64,000 nt of DNA from Xylogone sp. PMI_703 (lineage: Eukaryota > Ascomycota > Leotiomycetes): the NCBI GenBank assembly GCA_021399445.1, contig JAJTUQ010000001.1, positions 2,976,001-3,040,000 on the forward strand. Reading direction: 5' to 3'. The notes below the pieces were generated by a model. That model was not told where the DNA came from. It saw nothing but the letters and a program-made list of their open reading frames with translations, and made no database searches. This document shows positions 37,132-47,836 of the stretch, piece by piece. Positions within the stretch are counted from its first letter, which is position 1, and the number at the start of each line of letters is the position of its first letter. Made by a program: the position numbers and the translations under genes.

Positions 37132-39133
37132 CTGAGGCGTGGTCCACCGACAAAAGAAATCCTGCGAGCGCAGAGGCACGGTTGCATCATCCGAGGAACA
37201 TGATGATAATGAAACACAACCTACGAGTGCATTGTACATCACCTATCGCCTGAATAGCCATCTTGTTTTGGTGTGCAGGTTACGGTACACTCAGTACGTA
37301 GCTGCCCGTGCCGCGACTTTACTCACATTATTGAAGCTAAACAATGAGGTTTAGAAAGGACTTGAGCAGGAAGTAGTAGTCCAATCAGTGCCCCAAGCTA
37401 TCGGAAAAGAAACGACCACTCTCTGATTACGGAATGACTAAGTCCCCGAAGCCGAAGTTCACCCCGGATTACGGTCACCTCCATGGTCACCGCACTACTC
37501 GGGCCTGCCGGATGTCGGATCATATTTTCATGCCTGAGGTATCAATCTCTGACTCGGGGAAAGAGTTCTTGTTGAGAAGGTCTCGCTCTCGGATCTGACA
37601 CGCTTTCTCAGATGGGAGAAGATAAGAGAGCTCCCAAAGGGAAAATGCTTGGCAAGTCGCATCTGTCACTCCAGAAACAAAAGGTGTGCTCAGGATTCTC
37701 CTCAGCGAGTGATTGGCGGGCTCCAACTGCAGTCTAGTCCGAGCGGTAAAAATTAATGAATGTGATAATCCAAGAATACCTCCGCACGGCGTGATTTCCG
37801 ATTACGATTTGCCGTACAGTTCTTGCATCGTTTCAACCCTGTGCTTATGTTATGTCCATCTTGCTGTGTGTGCTGTACTGTGTGTTTGTGAAAGTTGGTT
37901 ATGATAATATGCTTGATCGCGCGATTGTCATCTCTGCGTTGTGTAAGTGATACAACTGGCGCGAGAGCAATATTTTCAAAGCTTGAGGACTCAGAATTGC
38001 AAGTACATGAGGAAAGTGTTGTTCCCGTGCCTACATATCGTCATCCTGGAGCACTATTGTGCAGTGCTTTACCTCCATAAAGTAATGAAGGATTATTTGG
38101 CCTAACCACAAACGTATCCGGACGTACGAGGGAGCGAAATGAATGGTCATTTATCAGGAGGTGCCAGAGAGGTCGTTGAGCGCTTGATAGATGCCTTATT
38201 TCATGCCTTATTCATGTTCGGCTTAGTTGCCTCATATGTAGACCGTTGGTTGCTGTGGAAAGGGCAAACCTCACCGGAGCGCACGGAGATAACCGTCACG
38301 GGATCTCCGCTGAAGAAGTTGGCCACCTTGGCCACACTCTGTTCGCTTGGATGCTTGGTGCCTCGGTGCGCCGCACAGATACTGTTTGATGCCTTGTAAT
38401 CGCAAGTTTATGCCTGAGGCCGTAAAAGCTCTTCATCCTTCGGTTCCACTTCAAAGAAGCCTTTCCCCGCTTCTATCACGCGCCCAATAAGGTGCTAGCC
38501 ATGTGATCATCGCCCTATTCCACATCCAGCCAGGAAGCCAGACCAAAAGCGTGCTAGTTTTGTCTGGCCTTGCGTCGCCTTCCATGTCGTGCATCACCGT
38601 CCCCATCGCCCATGGCTCCATTGCCCGTCCTTTTTCGCGACCCAGAGACACGCGCAGCCAATTGGCCCTCGCCGATCGGGACTGCCAGATAGCCCAATCA
38701 GCGCTGGGGAATCCGGCGATGCACGTCCGCCGGTTGCTCCTCCCCAGTATTCTGCGCCTGTGCCAGAACGAGCCTGGTCATTCTCTCAGCTTACGCTGTT
38801 GCCGTTGCTGCTGCTAACCTTACTACTGAAGCCTTTCCCAAGCCTTTCGCTCCTCTCACCTTTATTTACCCTTCCCTTCTTCCCATCCTCCCCTTCTCTG
38901 TCCCGGTCTTCCTCTTCCTTTCTTCCCACCCTTTATCCCATCCTCACTCGTACATGTCTGACACCTAGTCCTTCCCTTCTACTTCCCATTATCATCTTAC
39001 GCCTTCACCAACCAACCTTCCCATCGCCTTCTTCAATCGATTGGCTGGTTGATTGATACCATCATCTTTCACGTCAATTCTGCTTCGACTTGCCCCGTAC
39101 CATTCATTCTCTCATACACTATAACCATCCATC
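37132..39133. other. Intergenic region and long pyrimidine-rich leader
   Basis: About 2 kb without a credible gene. The first part holds the resolvase 3' flank. From about 38810 to 39050 the plus strand is strikingly C/T-rich (runs of CCTTCCC and CTCTT), typical of the 5' leader or core promoter of a well-expressed filamentous-fungal gene, and it runs up to the start at 39134. Open frames here (for example 38589-39056) are only the low-complexity reading of that tract. Confidence 0.55.
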
Positions 39134-40165
39134 ATGGTGTACTCAAACCAGGGCTTCTCTTCTCATTCTCCCGTTCTGGCCCTCCAACCTCAACACCCTT
39201 CTCATGCTGGGTTCCATATGGATACCAATCACTCTGCTTTCAACCCACCGTTTACCAACACCCTCAGTCACCCATCAGCCAACTCTTGGTCCAATCTATC
39301 TCCCGTAGCGCTTCACTCGGCTGCTGGCCGTAAGCGTTCACGCGATGAGGCTTCCCTCAACGACGAGGAGATCTTCCTACCACAACCTAATGATATCACA
39401 CCGGCCGAGAGCGAGGATGAATGGGAGTACGGTGAGGGCATGACGCTCGTCAGGAAAAGCAGAAAGGGTTACCAGATCGATGCAAGCAGCCAGACGGGCA
39501 CATGGGCGGAAGAAAAGGCTGAGCAGGAGAAGCAAGAACTGCTACGGCTCGCTGCTCTAGCACGTCCACCAAGCCCTGCGAAGCCAGTGCTCAGATCTCA
39601 CAAGAGCCAGAGGTTAAATCTGACTACTTCCCCATCCATGGGAGAAGAGACTAGTCTGGGGAACAATGCCTTGAGCACGCCATCTTCTTCAGTCGCGACG
39701 GGCATTACGGGAAGCGCAGAGCCCATGGTAGATGACTTCACGCGACACCTTGGAATAGGTTGGTCGTCGATCAGCAGCGATGAACACATCCAGGCTGCAG
39801 CGCGTGGTTGGACTAAGTTCATCGAGAACCACTATCCCGTCACGAACGCCAAGATCCGACTCCAGAGTCGTGGACTGGCAAGCTATCTGGTTGAGGCCGA
39901 TCAAGGCTACTTCCTCTTCGGTGAGGATTTGAAGCAAGGCAGGCTGGTCAGCCAGAACATCGAAAGGGTCTGGGCAAATCTCCAAGGCCCTACGCCGATG
40001 TTTGACGGTGAAGGGATCATGCACGCGAGTACGACGCCCAAGGTGGGCGATGTCGCTGCACAAGTGCCGCTGAATGGCAATGATATCCACCAGCTAATGA
40101 TGAACGGAACTGTACCAGCCATGGCCTCTCAGCAGAGCTTAGAGGTTGACATGGATATGAGCTGA
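39134..40165 (+). CDS. Conserved ascomycete protein of unknown function
   Basis: An intronless 343-aa frame starting MVYSNQGFSSHSP. I do not recognise a named domain. It has a disordered N-terminus rich in Ser, Pro and His, a basic patch GRKRSRDEA (about 66-74) that could be a nuclear localisation signal, an acidic stretch, and a short Glu/Lys helix (about 115-135). The C-terminal half looks folded (about 195-300: RHLGIGWSSISSDEHIQAA, then GWTKFIENHYP and GYFLFGEDLKQGRLVS). The mixed hydrophobic pattern, ordinary codon use and pyrimidine-rich leader argue that it is a real gene. A nuclear role is inference only. Confidence 0.8.
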   Translation: MVYSNQGFSSHSPVLALQPQHPSHAGFHMDTNHSAFNPPFTNTLSHPSANSWSNLSPVALHSAAGRKRSRDEASLNDEEIFLPQPNDITPAESEDEWEYGEGMTLVRKSRKGYQIDASSQTGTWAEEKAEQEKQELLRLAALARPPSPAKPVLRSHKSQRLNLTTSPSMGEETSLGNNALSTPSSSVATGITGSAEPMVDDFTRHLGIGWSSISSDEHIQAAARGWTKFIENHYPVTNAKIRLQSRGLASYLVEADQGYFLFGEDLKQGRLVSQNIERVWANLQGPTPMFDGEGIMHASTTPKVGDVAAQVPLNGNDIHQLMMNGTVPAMASQQSLEVDMDMS

Positions 40166-42312
40166 AGTACAAAACCACCCGATATTGCCATCTTCCTCAC
40201 GTGTTTCTAACAAAAAGTGTAATTTCTTATAATTGATTTCTGCTACGTCTTCTATGGAGTTTATGGGCTTTGGGGATTCGTCGGATACGAATGGGCATCC
40301 TGCGGAGGAGGGTAGGTAGTTGGGTGGGCATTGGCCCAGCAAGGAGGGACTGAGGAACCTGTATTATTAGATGAAATTTCAAAGGGTACATACTCAAGAA
40401 GGTGAGCCCTAGATGCTTTTTGCTAAGGCAATAGAACATCCCATTTGAACACTCGATCCATCCTGCCATCAAGTGCTCAATGTGCATCTCACCGCCCTCT
40501 GTTCTACACATGACAGAGCCCCGTGCCAACCAGTGCATTGAGACAGCGGATGGGATGCGGTCGAGAATTATGCAGGAGGCTGGGAGGGTTGGCTGCGGTT
40601 TCATAGCATAGCATAAAACTCGCACAGTGAGAGCATCCCTGTTATGCAAAACTCTTAATGCCGAGCACATAAGTCTTGCCTCGCGAAACGAGTCGGCTGA
40701 TGAGCCATGATTGGTCAGATTCCGCGGCGCTATCGGCCAATCAATTCTCGCTCAAACTTCAGCCCCGGCTGACCGCGCACCGGACAACGCCCCTTGCCGA
40801 CGACATTGCCTCTGAATGGCCCTTTGGCCATCTTCTCCCTCTCGTTCTCTCGTTGCATCCAGTCAGGAGCGGGATGCCCTGCTTCCCAGTCCGTCCTGGC
40901 CAGTCAAGGTGAGTCGCTGCCCTCCTGAAAGGGGAAGGAGCAGTGGTGATTGGATTCATTGCCTCTTTTCGCTCGTCTGGCCTTTCCTTTTCCCTGTTCC
41001 TTGGCTCTTGTTTCCTTTTCTCGCCAGCTTTGCCTCTGGCGTGCCGGTGTCACGCGGAGCTCGCTGCTCTCTGCTCGCCGGTTTCGCCTGCTCATGCAGT
41101 TACCTGAAGAGTATGGACTGGCGTGACCGGCACTTCTTATGAGAAAGACAGCCAGACAGCAAGGACGGCAGCTCGGGACGGAGGTATTATTCCCCACCAG
41201 CTGGTATGTGTTTGCTGGACTGCGTGACTGCTCAGTAATCTGTGAGAAATTGATTGAATGGCACGCAGCTCGTTCGCATCAGTGCATCAGAGAGCAAGAG
41301 CTCCTGCATAAGGATTCGCCTGCATGCCAGCATTCATATATTTCTTAACGCTGTTTCCTTCTGATTTGTCCTCTCCTTTGGATGAGACGTTCCCTTTTCC
41401 CCTTTGCCACCACCACCACTGTATCGCAGTTCATCCAGTGCCGTGTGGTATTGCTGACTCGCACGCTCGGCAAGCTCTCTCGCGCTCTCTGGAGAGTCTT
41501 CGAGTCTTTCATTTTAGCTGTATTAGTACTAAGTTCCAGAGGTTCTGGTCAACGGTAGCACCGTAGTTCGGTAGGTTGAGCTCTTCTTGTGAGGCTTTGC
41601 CATGTGAACCGTGCAGCCAAGTACCGGAGACAAGTGGGCGAGAGCAAGCTACTTCGGTATGGCAAGGCAGCTTTCGCAGGAAGGCGAGGGCGGCTGAGCC
41701 AAAGAAAACTCTTTTGACAGCTTATTCCCCTACGCGAACAGCAATGCAATGCTTGTGGTGCGTGTAAAAAAGGCCAATACCTTTTGTCGGATTGTCTGAT
41801 TTGCGCATACTTTCTCTCATCCCTTTGGCTCGCATCTTCTGATTCTGTTGTCGCGTAGACTCGCGGTAGAAAGAAGAGTCGATACTTAAATTGTATAATT
41901 ATTTTTGGTTGTTGATTTGGCGTGGTCTAATCTCACGTTGTCCGTGTAGCTCTAATTTTCGAGGTCCTGTTGTCTGGTTTTTGGTCGTTTTTGTTGTGTT
42001 TAGTGTTCAAGCGTGGTCGCCAATCCCGGTCCCGCGTTCAGTGGAGCACGCGGAGAGGGGCAATAGGTCAGCTCTTGATACGTTAAGCAGCGACAACAAA
42101 GTATATCGCGAGATCAACTCTCCTGCGTCTCTCTTTTCCCCCTTACCTCTCTCCCTCCCCTTATTCATTCAGTCGTGCGCGTGGATGTCGAAAACATCGG
42201 GATAATCGAGGTAAGCTTGCTAATTTCGTACAAAAGAGGTGGAGATGAAAGAGACTGATTTTTCTTTGATCCTAGATAGGTGGCCAGCCTGCTGCTGCAG
42301 ACGTAAATAAAC
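40166..42312. other. Long intergenic region with probable 5' leader intron
   Basis: About 2.1 kb with no supported gene. The part next to 42313 is C/T-rich (around 42120-42170) and looks like a transcribed leader. A canonical intron (GTAAGC at 42213, CTAG near 42276) could lie in the 5' untranslated region. A tiny upstream frame at 42186-42206 (MSKTSG then stop) precedes it and could reduce translation of the downstream gene if transcribed. Confidence 0.45.
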
Positions 42313-43932
42313 ATGGTGTCGCATCCCGATTCCCACAGCCTCGTTCGCCGAGGCGCATCTTCTGTCATCGGAAGTGGTTCATCACGAAGTCGACGACATG
42401 GCCGTTCTCATGCTGGAGGGTCCTCCTATATGCCGCAGAATGAGTTTCCCGTCTTCTCGCACACAGGCGATGTCGAAATTATTATCAAGATTGGGCCAAG
42501 GACCAATCGCTATCTTCTCCATCGTTTAATCCTAACACAGTGCTCGGGATTCTTCGAGGCAAGTACGAGTCAGGAGTGGTCGCGTGGCAACGTAAGAGAC
42601 GACGGGTCGGCTGCTCCAGCAGAGAGCAGTATGTCGGGACAGCTGGCGAGGATTGGAGAGGAAACTTCAAGCAACAGTGGAAGTATAAGTGAAAATACAG
42701 CCTTGGCAGTAAAGAAGGAGTTGAAGAGAAGATGGAGGTACGAGCTCGACCCTGGTGCGAACGACGATATTCCCATGCTGGTTCAGAAGGAAGACACTAC
42801 CCTTTCGCTATTTGGGGCCAATGATCCACGACCACCACCTGTGCGCAATAAGCCGCCGACTTCGAACTCGTCCTTCTTCCGCTCTGTCGCCAATCTCTCG
42901 CTTTCAGCTCCTCCAAACCATGCTCCTCCAACACCTGCTCCCTTAAGTGCTGAGGATCAGGAACTCATAGACGATTATGACAACCTATTTCGCATATTCT
43001 ATAACTATCCACCACATCTAGATGCGATTGATATAGCAGCCGCGTATAAGCAGTGCAAATCGCTATTAACACTCGCTGATCTGTATGATGCGCTTGCAGT
43101 GGTTGGACCACGCATCGATCATCATCTCTTACAGTTTAATTCACGGCTCTGGAAACAGATCGCCAAGTATCCTACCTCATATCTCAAGCTCGGATATCTT
43201 GCACAGTCGAAGATGATATTCCAGGAGGCTCTCATTCATGTGGTTGGCGCTTGGCCAATCAGCGAGAGGCAGATCCGTAATCAGCTACCGGTTGCTGTCT
43301 TGGATGTTATTGAGGATAAAGTTGATGATCTCGCAGAGATGGTTTCGAAAATCGAAGGCAAGCTCTTTCGATTGTCATTGGCAACTTCTCGGGGCGACAG
43401 AGTCACCCCGCAAAACTCATACCTCGACTGGCTCGTTGTATCTCTCTTTAGGCAATGGCTTGCTGAAAACACATCTCCGCCAGAGCCCACTCCTCCTCCT
43501 CGAGCCCCGCATAATAGAGCACCAAGCGTTGCAGATACTAACGCGCGTGCCCGCCCCAGAGCTGGTTCGATACCACAGCAGAATCCTATTAATACAACAA
43601 CAACCCTTCAGTTAGCAACGCCGACACATCCTCCGCCACCATACCAGGCCACACCTGCAACTGCCAATCTGGGTCATGTCTACCGCCTTATAGGTACTTA
43701 CTCATCCACCTATCTCACCCACGATGACTGCAAACGATTCCTCAAGCTTACACCGGAATTTTACTCTCGTGATTCTCTGAAAAAGTTTGAGAGACGCCTA
43801 GAAGATTTGAAGGCCATGGCACGCGAAATCGTTCGTCCACTCATGAGGACTGGGTTACTGGGCGAGGGTATCAACGTGGCATATTTAACCTGTACGAGGG
43901 TTGACGATAGAGACTTTCCGTGGGATGTATAA
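42313..43932 (+). CDS. BTB/POZ-like domain protein
   Basis: An intronless 539-aa frame. After a basic, Ser/Arg/His-rich start comes a BTB-type segment, GDVEIIIKIGPRTNRYLLHR followed by LILTQCSGFFEAS (about 55-90). That is the usual D-V-x-I...L-H-x-x-x-L...S-x-x-F-x pattern of BTB folds, here split by a low-complexity insertion. A second conserved helical part follows (about 215-370: LFRIFYNYPPHLDAIDIAA, LADLYDALAVVGPRIDHHLL), resembling the C-terminal half of fungal BTB proteins. A Pro/Thr-rich linker and a last helical block (about 450-539: VYRLIGTYSSTYLTHDDCKR) close the protein. BTB domains mediate dimerisation or Cullin-3 binding; which applies here cannot be told. The start gives the only Met before the BTB segment with a plausible leader. 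Confidence 0.82.
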   Translation: MVSHPDSHSLVRRGASSVIGSGSSRSRRHGRSHAGGSSYMPQNEFPVFSHTGDVEIIIKIGPRTNRYLLHRLILTQCSGFFEASTSQEWSRGNVRDDGSAAPAESSMSGQLARIGEETSSNSGSISENTALAVKKELKRRWRYELDPGANDDIPMLVQKEDTTLSLFGANDPRPPPVRNKPPTSNSSFFRSVANLSLSAPPNHAPPTPAPLSAEDQELIDDYDNLFRIFYNYPPHLDAIDIAAAYKQCKSLLTLADLYDALAVVGPRIDHHLLQFNSRLWKQIAKYPTSYLKLGYLAQSKMIFQEALIHVVGAWPISERQIRNQLPVAVLDVIEDKVDDLAEMVSKIEGKLFRLSLATSRGDRVTPQNSYLDWLVVSLFRQWLAENTSPPEPTPPPRAPHNRAPSVADTNARARPRAGSIPQQNPINTTTTLQLATPTHPPPPYQATPATANLGHVYRLIGTYSSTYLTHDDCKRFLKLTPEFYSRDSLKKFERRLEDLKAMAREIVRPLMRTGLLGEGINVAYLTCTRVDDRDFPWDV

Positions 43933-45045
43933 AGAGCTGGAAATCCATCGCGAAATCACGGAATGAAAGAAAGGAATTTTGACGAGAAATCAGGGGCTTC
44001 TACCCCATAATTCATGATGATATGGCGCCTTGTTTTCCTTTGTTATTAATGAATATATGAATGAAACGATCGATTTTAGGGGACGGAGCAAGAATTGAGA
44101 TACCAAGCGGAGAGAAGGCTCGGGTTATTGATAGTTTGATACTTGATACCGACTGTGGAAATATTGATATATATAGGTGTGTGTATGGAACAAAATTTGG
44201 ATACCCATGCAATTCTGTTGCTGTTGTTTAGCGGGAGTTATGTGGGAGACGTTTTCTCTTGTTTGCTTTTCTGATATCTTTCATGCGTATTGTCTGCTCA
44301 AATGGAGTTGGAATGGCTGGTTCTATGTAGAAAGAGTGTTATCGTTTGGTGTAGGAAATATGTATATCTTGTACAAAGGATGTGAGAATATGATTTTCCT
44401 TTTCATATACATAATCGGATGGTTCAAGGTATAAAAAATTATGACCGTATTATACAGTGTATGAGCACACCTATATGATATTTCCTATAAGAAATCTCCG
44501 TTTAAAGTGCGCTACATTCTGCTGCCGACCCCTTTCCCACAAGTCCAGTTCTAGAACCGATAACGTCTTTGGAGGGGTTATGTAAAAAAGGAGGGGCTGG
44601 AGTTAAAGTTATCACGTGTGTGTTATTCACAACCTCTGTTTGCAGAACCAGCCAGGGAGATGTACAATTAAAGACCGAGTCTGAAATTGAGCAATTCAAA
44701 GTATTATAAATCATCTTGTTCAGCTGTATAATTCTTCTATTTCTGCAATTCCCGTGGAACCCGACAGTAGGGGTACCTCACGTGCCATAGCGGGTAAATT
44801 AAGATTGCGATGTTACCTATGCGGTCATTGTTGCCTGGGGCAGTTATCCCCGCCTCCCCCAATGTCACAGCCTACCTAGCCACGCAACCCTTCGTGCATG
44901 TCGCGCATTAATATCAACAGGCAATTCCCCCTAAAAGTTGTGAAAACATATCCTATCCAAGATCGCGAGGATATTTAACTCCTTTCTCCCCCTTGTTCTG
45001 CCTTTTTGAAGGCGATTACACTGCGTTTCTGTTTGGCATTTCACC
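43933..45045. other. Intergenic region between BTB-like and CH-domain genes
   Basis: About 1.1 kb, AT-rich, without credible coding. CACGTG E-boxes occur near 44615 and 44780 upstream of the CH-domain gene, but their role is unknown. Short frames here show no domain. Confidence 0.45.
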
Positions 45046-47127
45046 ATGGCTTCTGTGACCTCCCTGGATAAGGATATGCGCAAGTTGCGCATGGAGAGAT
45101 ATACTCCCCAAGCTGCGAATGAAGTACGGGCTTTTATAGAAGATGCATTGGGAGAGAAGTTACCTCCTGGAGAGCTTCTAGATGCCCTCAAGGACGGAGT
45201 CGCGCTGTGCAAGTACGCTGTCCTGTTAATTTCATCATGTTGACATGCGCTTTACTAATGTCCCGTGTTGATTCTTTCTAGACTGGCTAATCTTGCATTA
45301 CCAACACCACTTAAATTCAAGCAAAGGGCAGTAATGCCGTTCGTTCAGATGGAAAACATAGCTCTCTTCTTGAAAGCATGTCAAAGCCCTCCGTTGAATC
45401 TCCAGCCCCACGATGTCTTCCTCACAGTTGATCTATATGAAGCTAAGGACCCGGCGCAAGTGGTTCAATGTATCGGGGCCTTCAGTCGAGTAGCACACAA
45501 CCTCCAACCTTCACGATTTCCGAACCCCATTGGCGCAAAGTCACGATCAGGAGTGCTAAGCCCGCAAGATACTGGTGTTACTGGGAGCTCCGGAAATCGC
45601 GGACGAGGGTATTCTAATGCTAGCAACTCCGGTTTCAAACCGGCACCATCAATTACACCGACACGTACTGGGGAGTCTAATAATGGGATATGGGGCCCGA
45701 CTAAGTCTCCTACTGGTGTCAGCAGCTGGAGTAAGAAGACCGATGAGGGTACCACTGCTCCTGCGTGGAATATTGCTCAATATGGTTATATGGGAGGCGC
45801 CAGTCAGGGGAATATGGGTGTGGCATTCGGTGCTAGAAGGCAGATAACGACGGCAGCACCCCATGTACCCTCTCTTGCAGAAAAGGAGAAGAAGAGGAAG
45901 GAAGAAGAGGAGCGATCAAAACGAGAGGCCCAAGAGGAGGAACAACGAAAACGCCGGGAGCAACAAGAAGAAGAGCGGGCTCGACTCGAAGAAGAGAAGC
46001 GATGGGAAGAAGAGACTAGGAAACTCAGGGAGCAAGAGAGAACAGAAGAGAAACGCAAGTGGGCCGAAGAAGAGAGGCAGTGGAAACTGGAAGAGGAAAG
46101 ACGACGAAAGGAAGATGAAGAGGCCGAGGCCCGAATGCGTGAAGAGCGCAATAGACTCAGAAGCAACAGTGACCTCAGACTACAGGGACAATTCTTAAGC
46201 CAGTATCAAGCAGAGCATAATATTTCGCCAAAGGCAGGCTCGAACGCCAAATTTTCAGAAAGAGAACGAATAAGGGAGTTAGAGCGTGAGCTTGCTGAAG
46301 CTCGTGAGAGGGAACGTCACTATGAAAATGAGCGTCAAGCGCGGTCGAGTACGCAAACCCGAGAACAGGTGGAAGCCCATGATCTCAGCGGCCGAATGGT
46401 GGAAGAATCTAAGAAGTCGCGCTCACGATCACGGAGTCGACCTAGACTACCTGTCCGTAAGAACAGCGACGAGGTGTGGAGAGAGCAGGAAAGAGAATAT
46501 TTGCAGAAACAGTGGGCTTCTGAGAACGCTTCTACTGATGCACCGGCGATGCCACCCCGCCCTCTTCCAGAGCCCACGAAAGCACCAGCAATGCCACCTC
46601 GGCCCCTTCCGGAGCCGACAGTAGCCACGTCCCCAAGACCTCTACCTGATCCTGTTGCATATGCTGCTTCAAAGGCTGCTCCTATATCTCCTCCATCAAC
46701 CAACCTAAACCGCACAGACCGCTTCCTCTCCTCCAATCCAGCTCCCAAATCTGCCCAACCGCACGTGACATACTCCAACGAAATCGGTGGCTTTGACAGC
46801 AGTGCTGAACGAGATGCTGAAGACAGACGTCGTCTCGCTTCCCAAACTAAGACCAAGGCCGGTGGATGGGCGTCGAAATCTTTGCTTGAGCGTGAGATGG
46901 AGCTCGAGAGACAGAGACAGAAGGAATGGGAAGAAGCACAAATCGAGACACAGGATAAAGTTGCCACTGGCAATGGTGTTGATGGGATAGGTGGTGGAGT
47001 TGGAGGGAAGTGGGACGTGAATCAGTGGACAGGGTATACTGGTGGTGATAGCCAGAATAGGGGCGCTCAGGGAATTGGAGCCGGAAGGAGACAAATTGTC
47101 GGACCAAGACCACCTCCTGGGAGGTAA
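45046..47127 (+). CDS. Transgelin/calponin-type CH-domain actin-binding protein with long charged helix
   Basis: Exons 45046-45212 and 45282-47127 join over a 69-bp intron (…GTCGCGCTGTGCAA | ACTGGCTAAT) to 670 aa. Residues about 15-145 form a single calponin-homology domain of the transgelin type (ALGEKLPPGELLDALKDGVALC, KLANLALP, MENIALFLKACQ, TVDLYEAKDPAQVVQCIGAF). It is followed by a calponin-repeat-like motif GGASQGNMGVAFGARRQI, a highly charged Glu/Arg/Lys helix (about 270-370), a polyproline stretch with repeated PPRPLPEP, and a second calponin-like motif near the C-terminus (GAQGIGAGRRQI). It should bundle or stabilise actin. S. cerevisiae Scp1 and S. pombe Stg1 are short relatives lacking the long middle. 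The repeated PxxP motifs could bind SH3 proteins of actin patches (inference). Confidence 0.93.
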
Positions 47128-47836
47128 TTGTTCTCTTGACGTAATGCGTTGAGGTCCTATTCCATTCTCTTCACCACTTGAGTTCTTGCTACTGTTAACT
47201 GTTTAACTAAACTGTTTCATATTTGGGAGGTGTCTTCTTTAAAAAGGAAAGAACCTATCTTCAGGGTTTCCTTGGGTTTGGGTCGTTAGATTTTGAGCGG
47301 ACTGGGGGAACAAATTCTATAAAGGGGGACAGTAAATAGCATCGCTTCGATTCTATGGTGGACTTATTTTTGTAAGTGATTTTAGTCCTTGGTAGTGTCT
47401 TTAGTTCTTGAGCGGATTTAATATTGCTCTCTTTAGAAAAAAAAAAAAGAATCGCTTCCATAAACATTATTGACTTTGCATCATCGAGTGAGGTGTTTTC
47501 CCCATAAATGGGATATAATTTAAATTTTGTTAGGTCATTTGTATGGATATACTCTCCAGATAGCTTGCCAGTAGTGGATCCAACGGAGAAAGGGAAAAAA
47601 ACCACGGGTATTATTTGACCAGCTCAGTCACACGGGCTTGTCACAGCCTCATTCCTTCCCAACACCCGCATCTCTGCCTTCCGCAGCCTTCCGCAGCCTT
47701 ACACAACAAAAATTACCAAAAGTAAGATAAATTCCTCTACATATCAAGATCTATCCTTTCTAACCTGCAAGTTGCCATATCTTTAGTGTCTTAAGAACTT
47801 ACTCGTTTGCCTTACCTATTTCTAAGCGTCAAGACG
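47128..47836. other. Intergenic region between CH-domain and HET genes
   Basis: About 700 bp, AT-rich, containing the CH-gene 3' flank, an A12 tract near 47440, and the upstream region of the HET gene. CCTTCCGCAG occurs twice in tandem near 47679-47698. No gene is seen. Confidence 0.45.

Noticed and set aside
45804..46166. 120-aa Ser/Arg-rich antisense frame
   Set aside because: It is the shadow of the Glu/Arg-rich helix coded on the plus strand.
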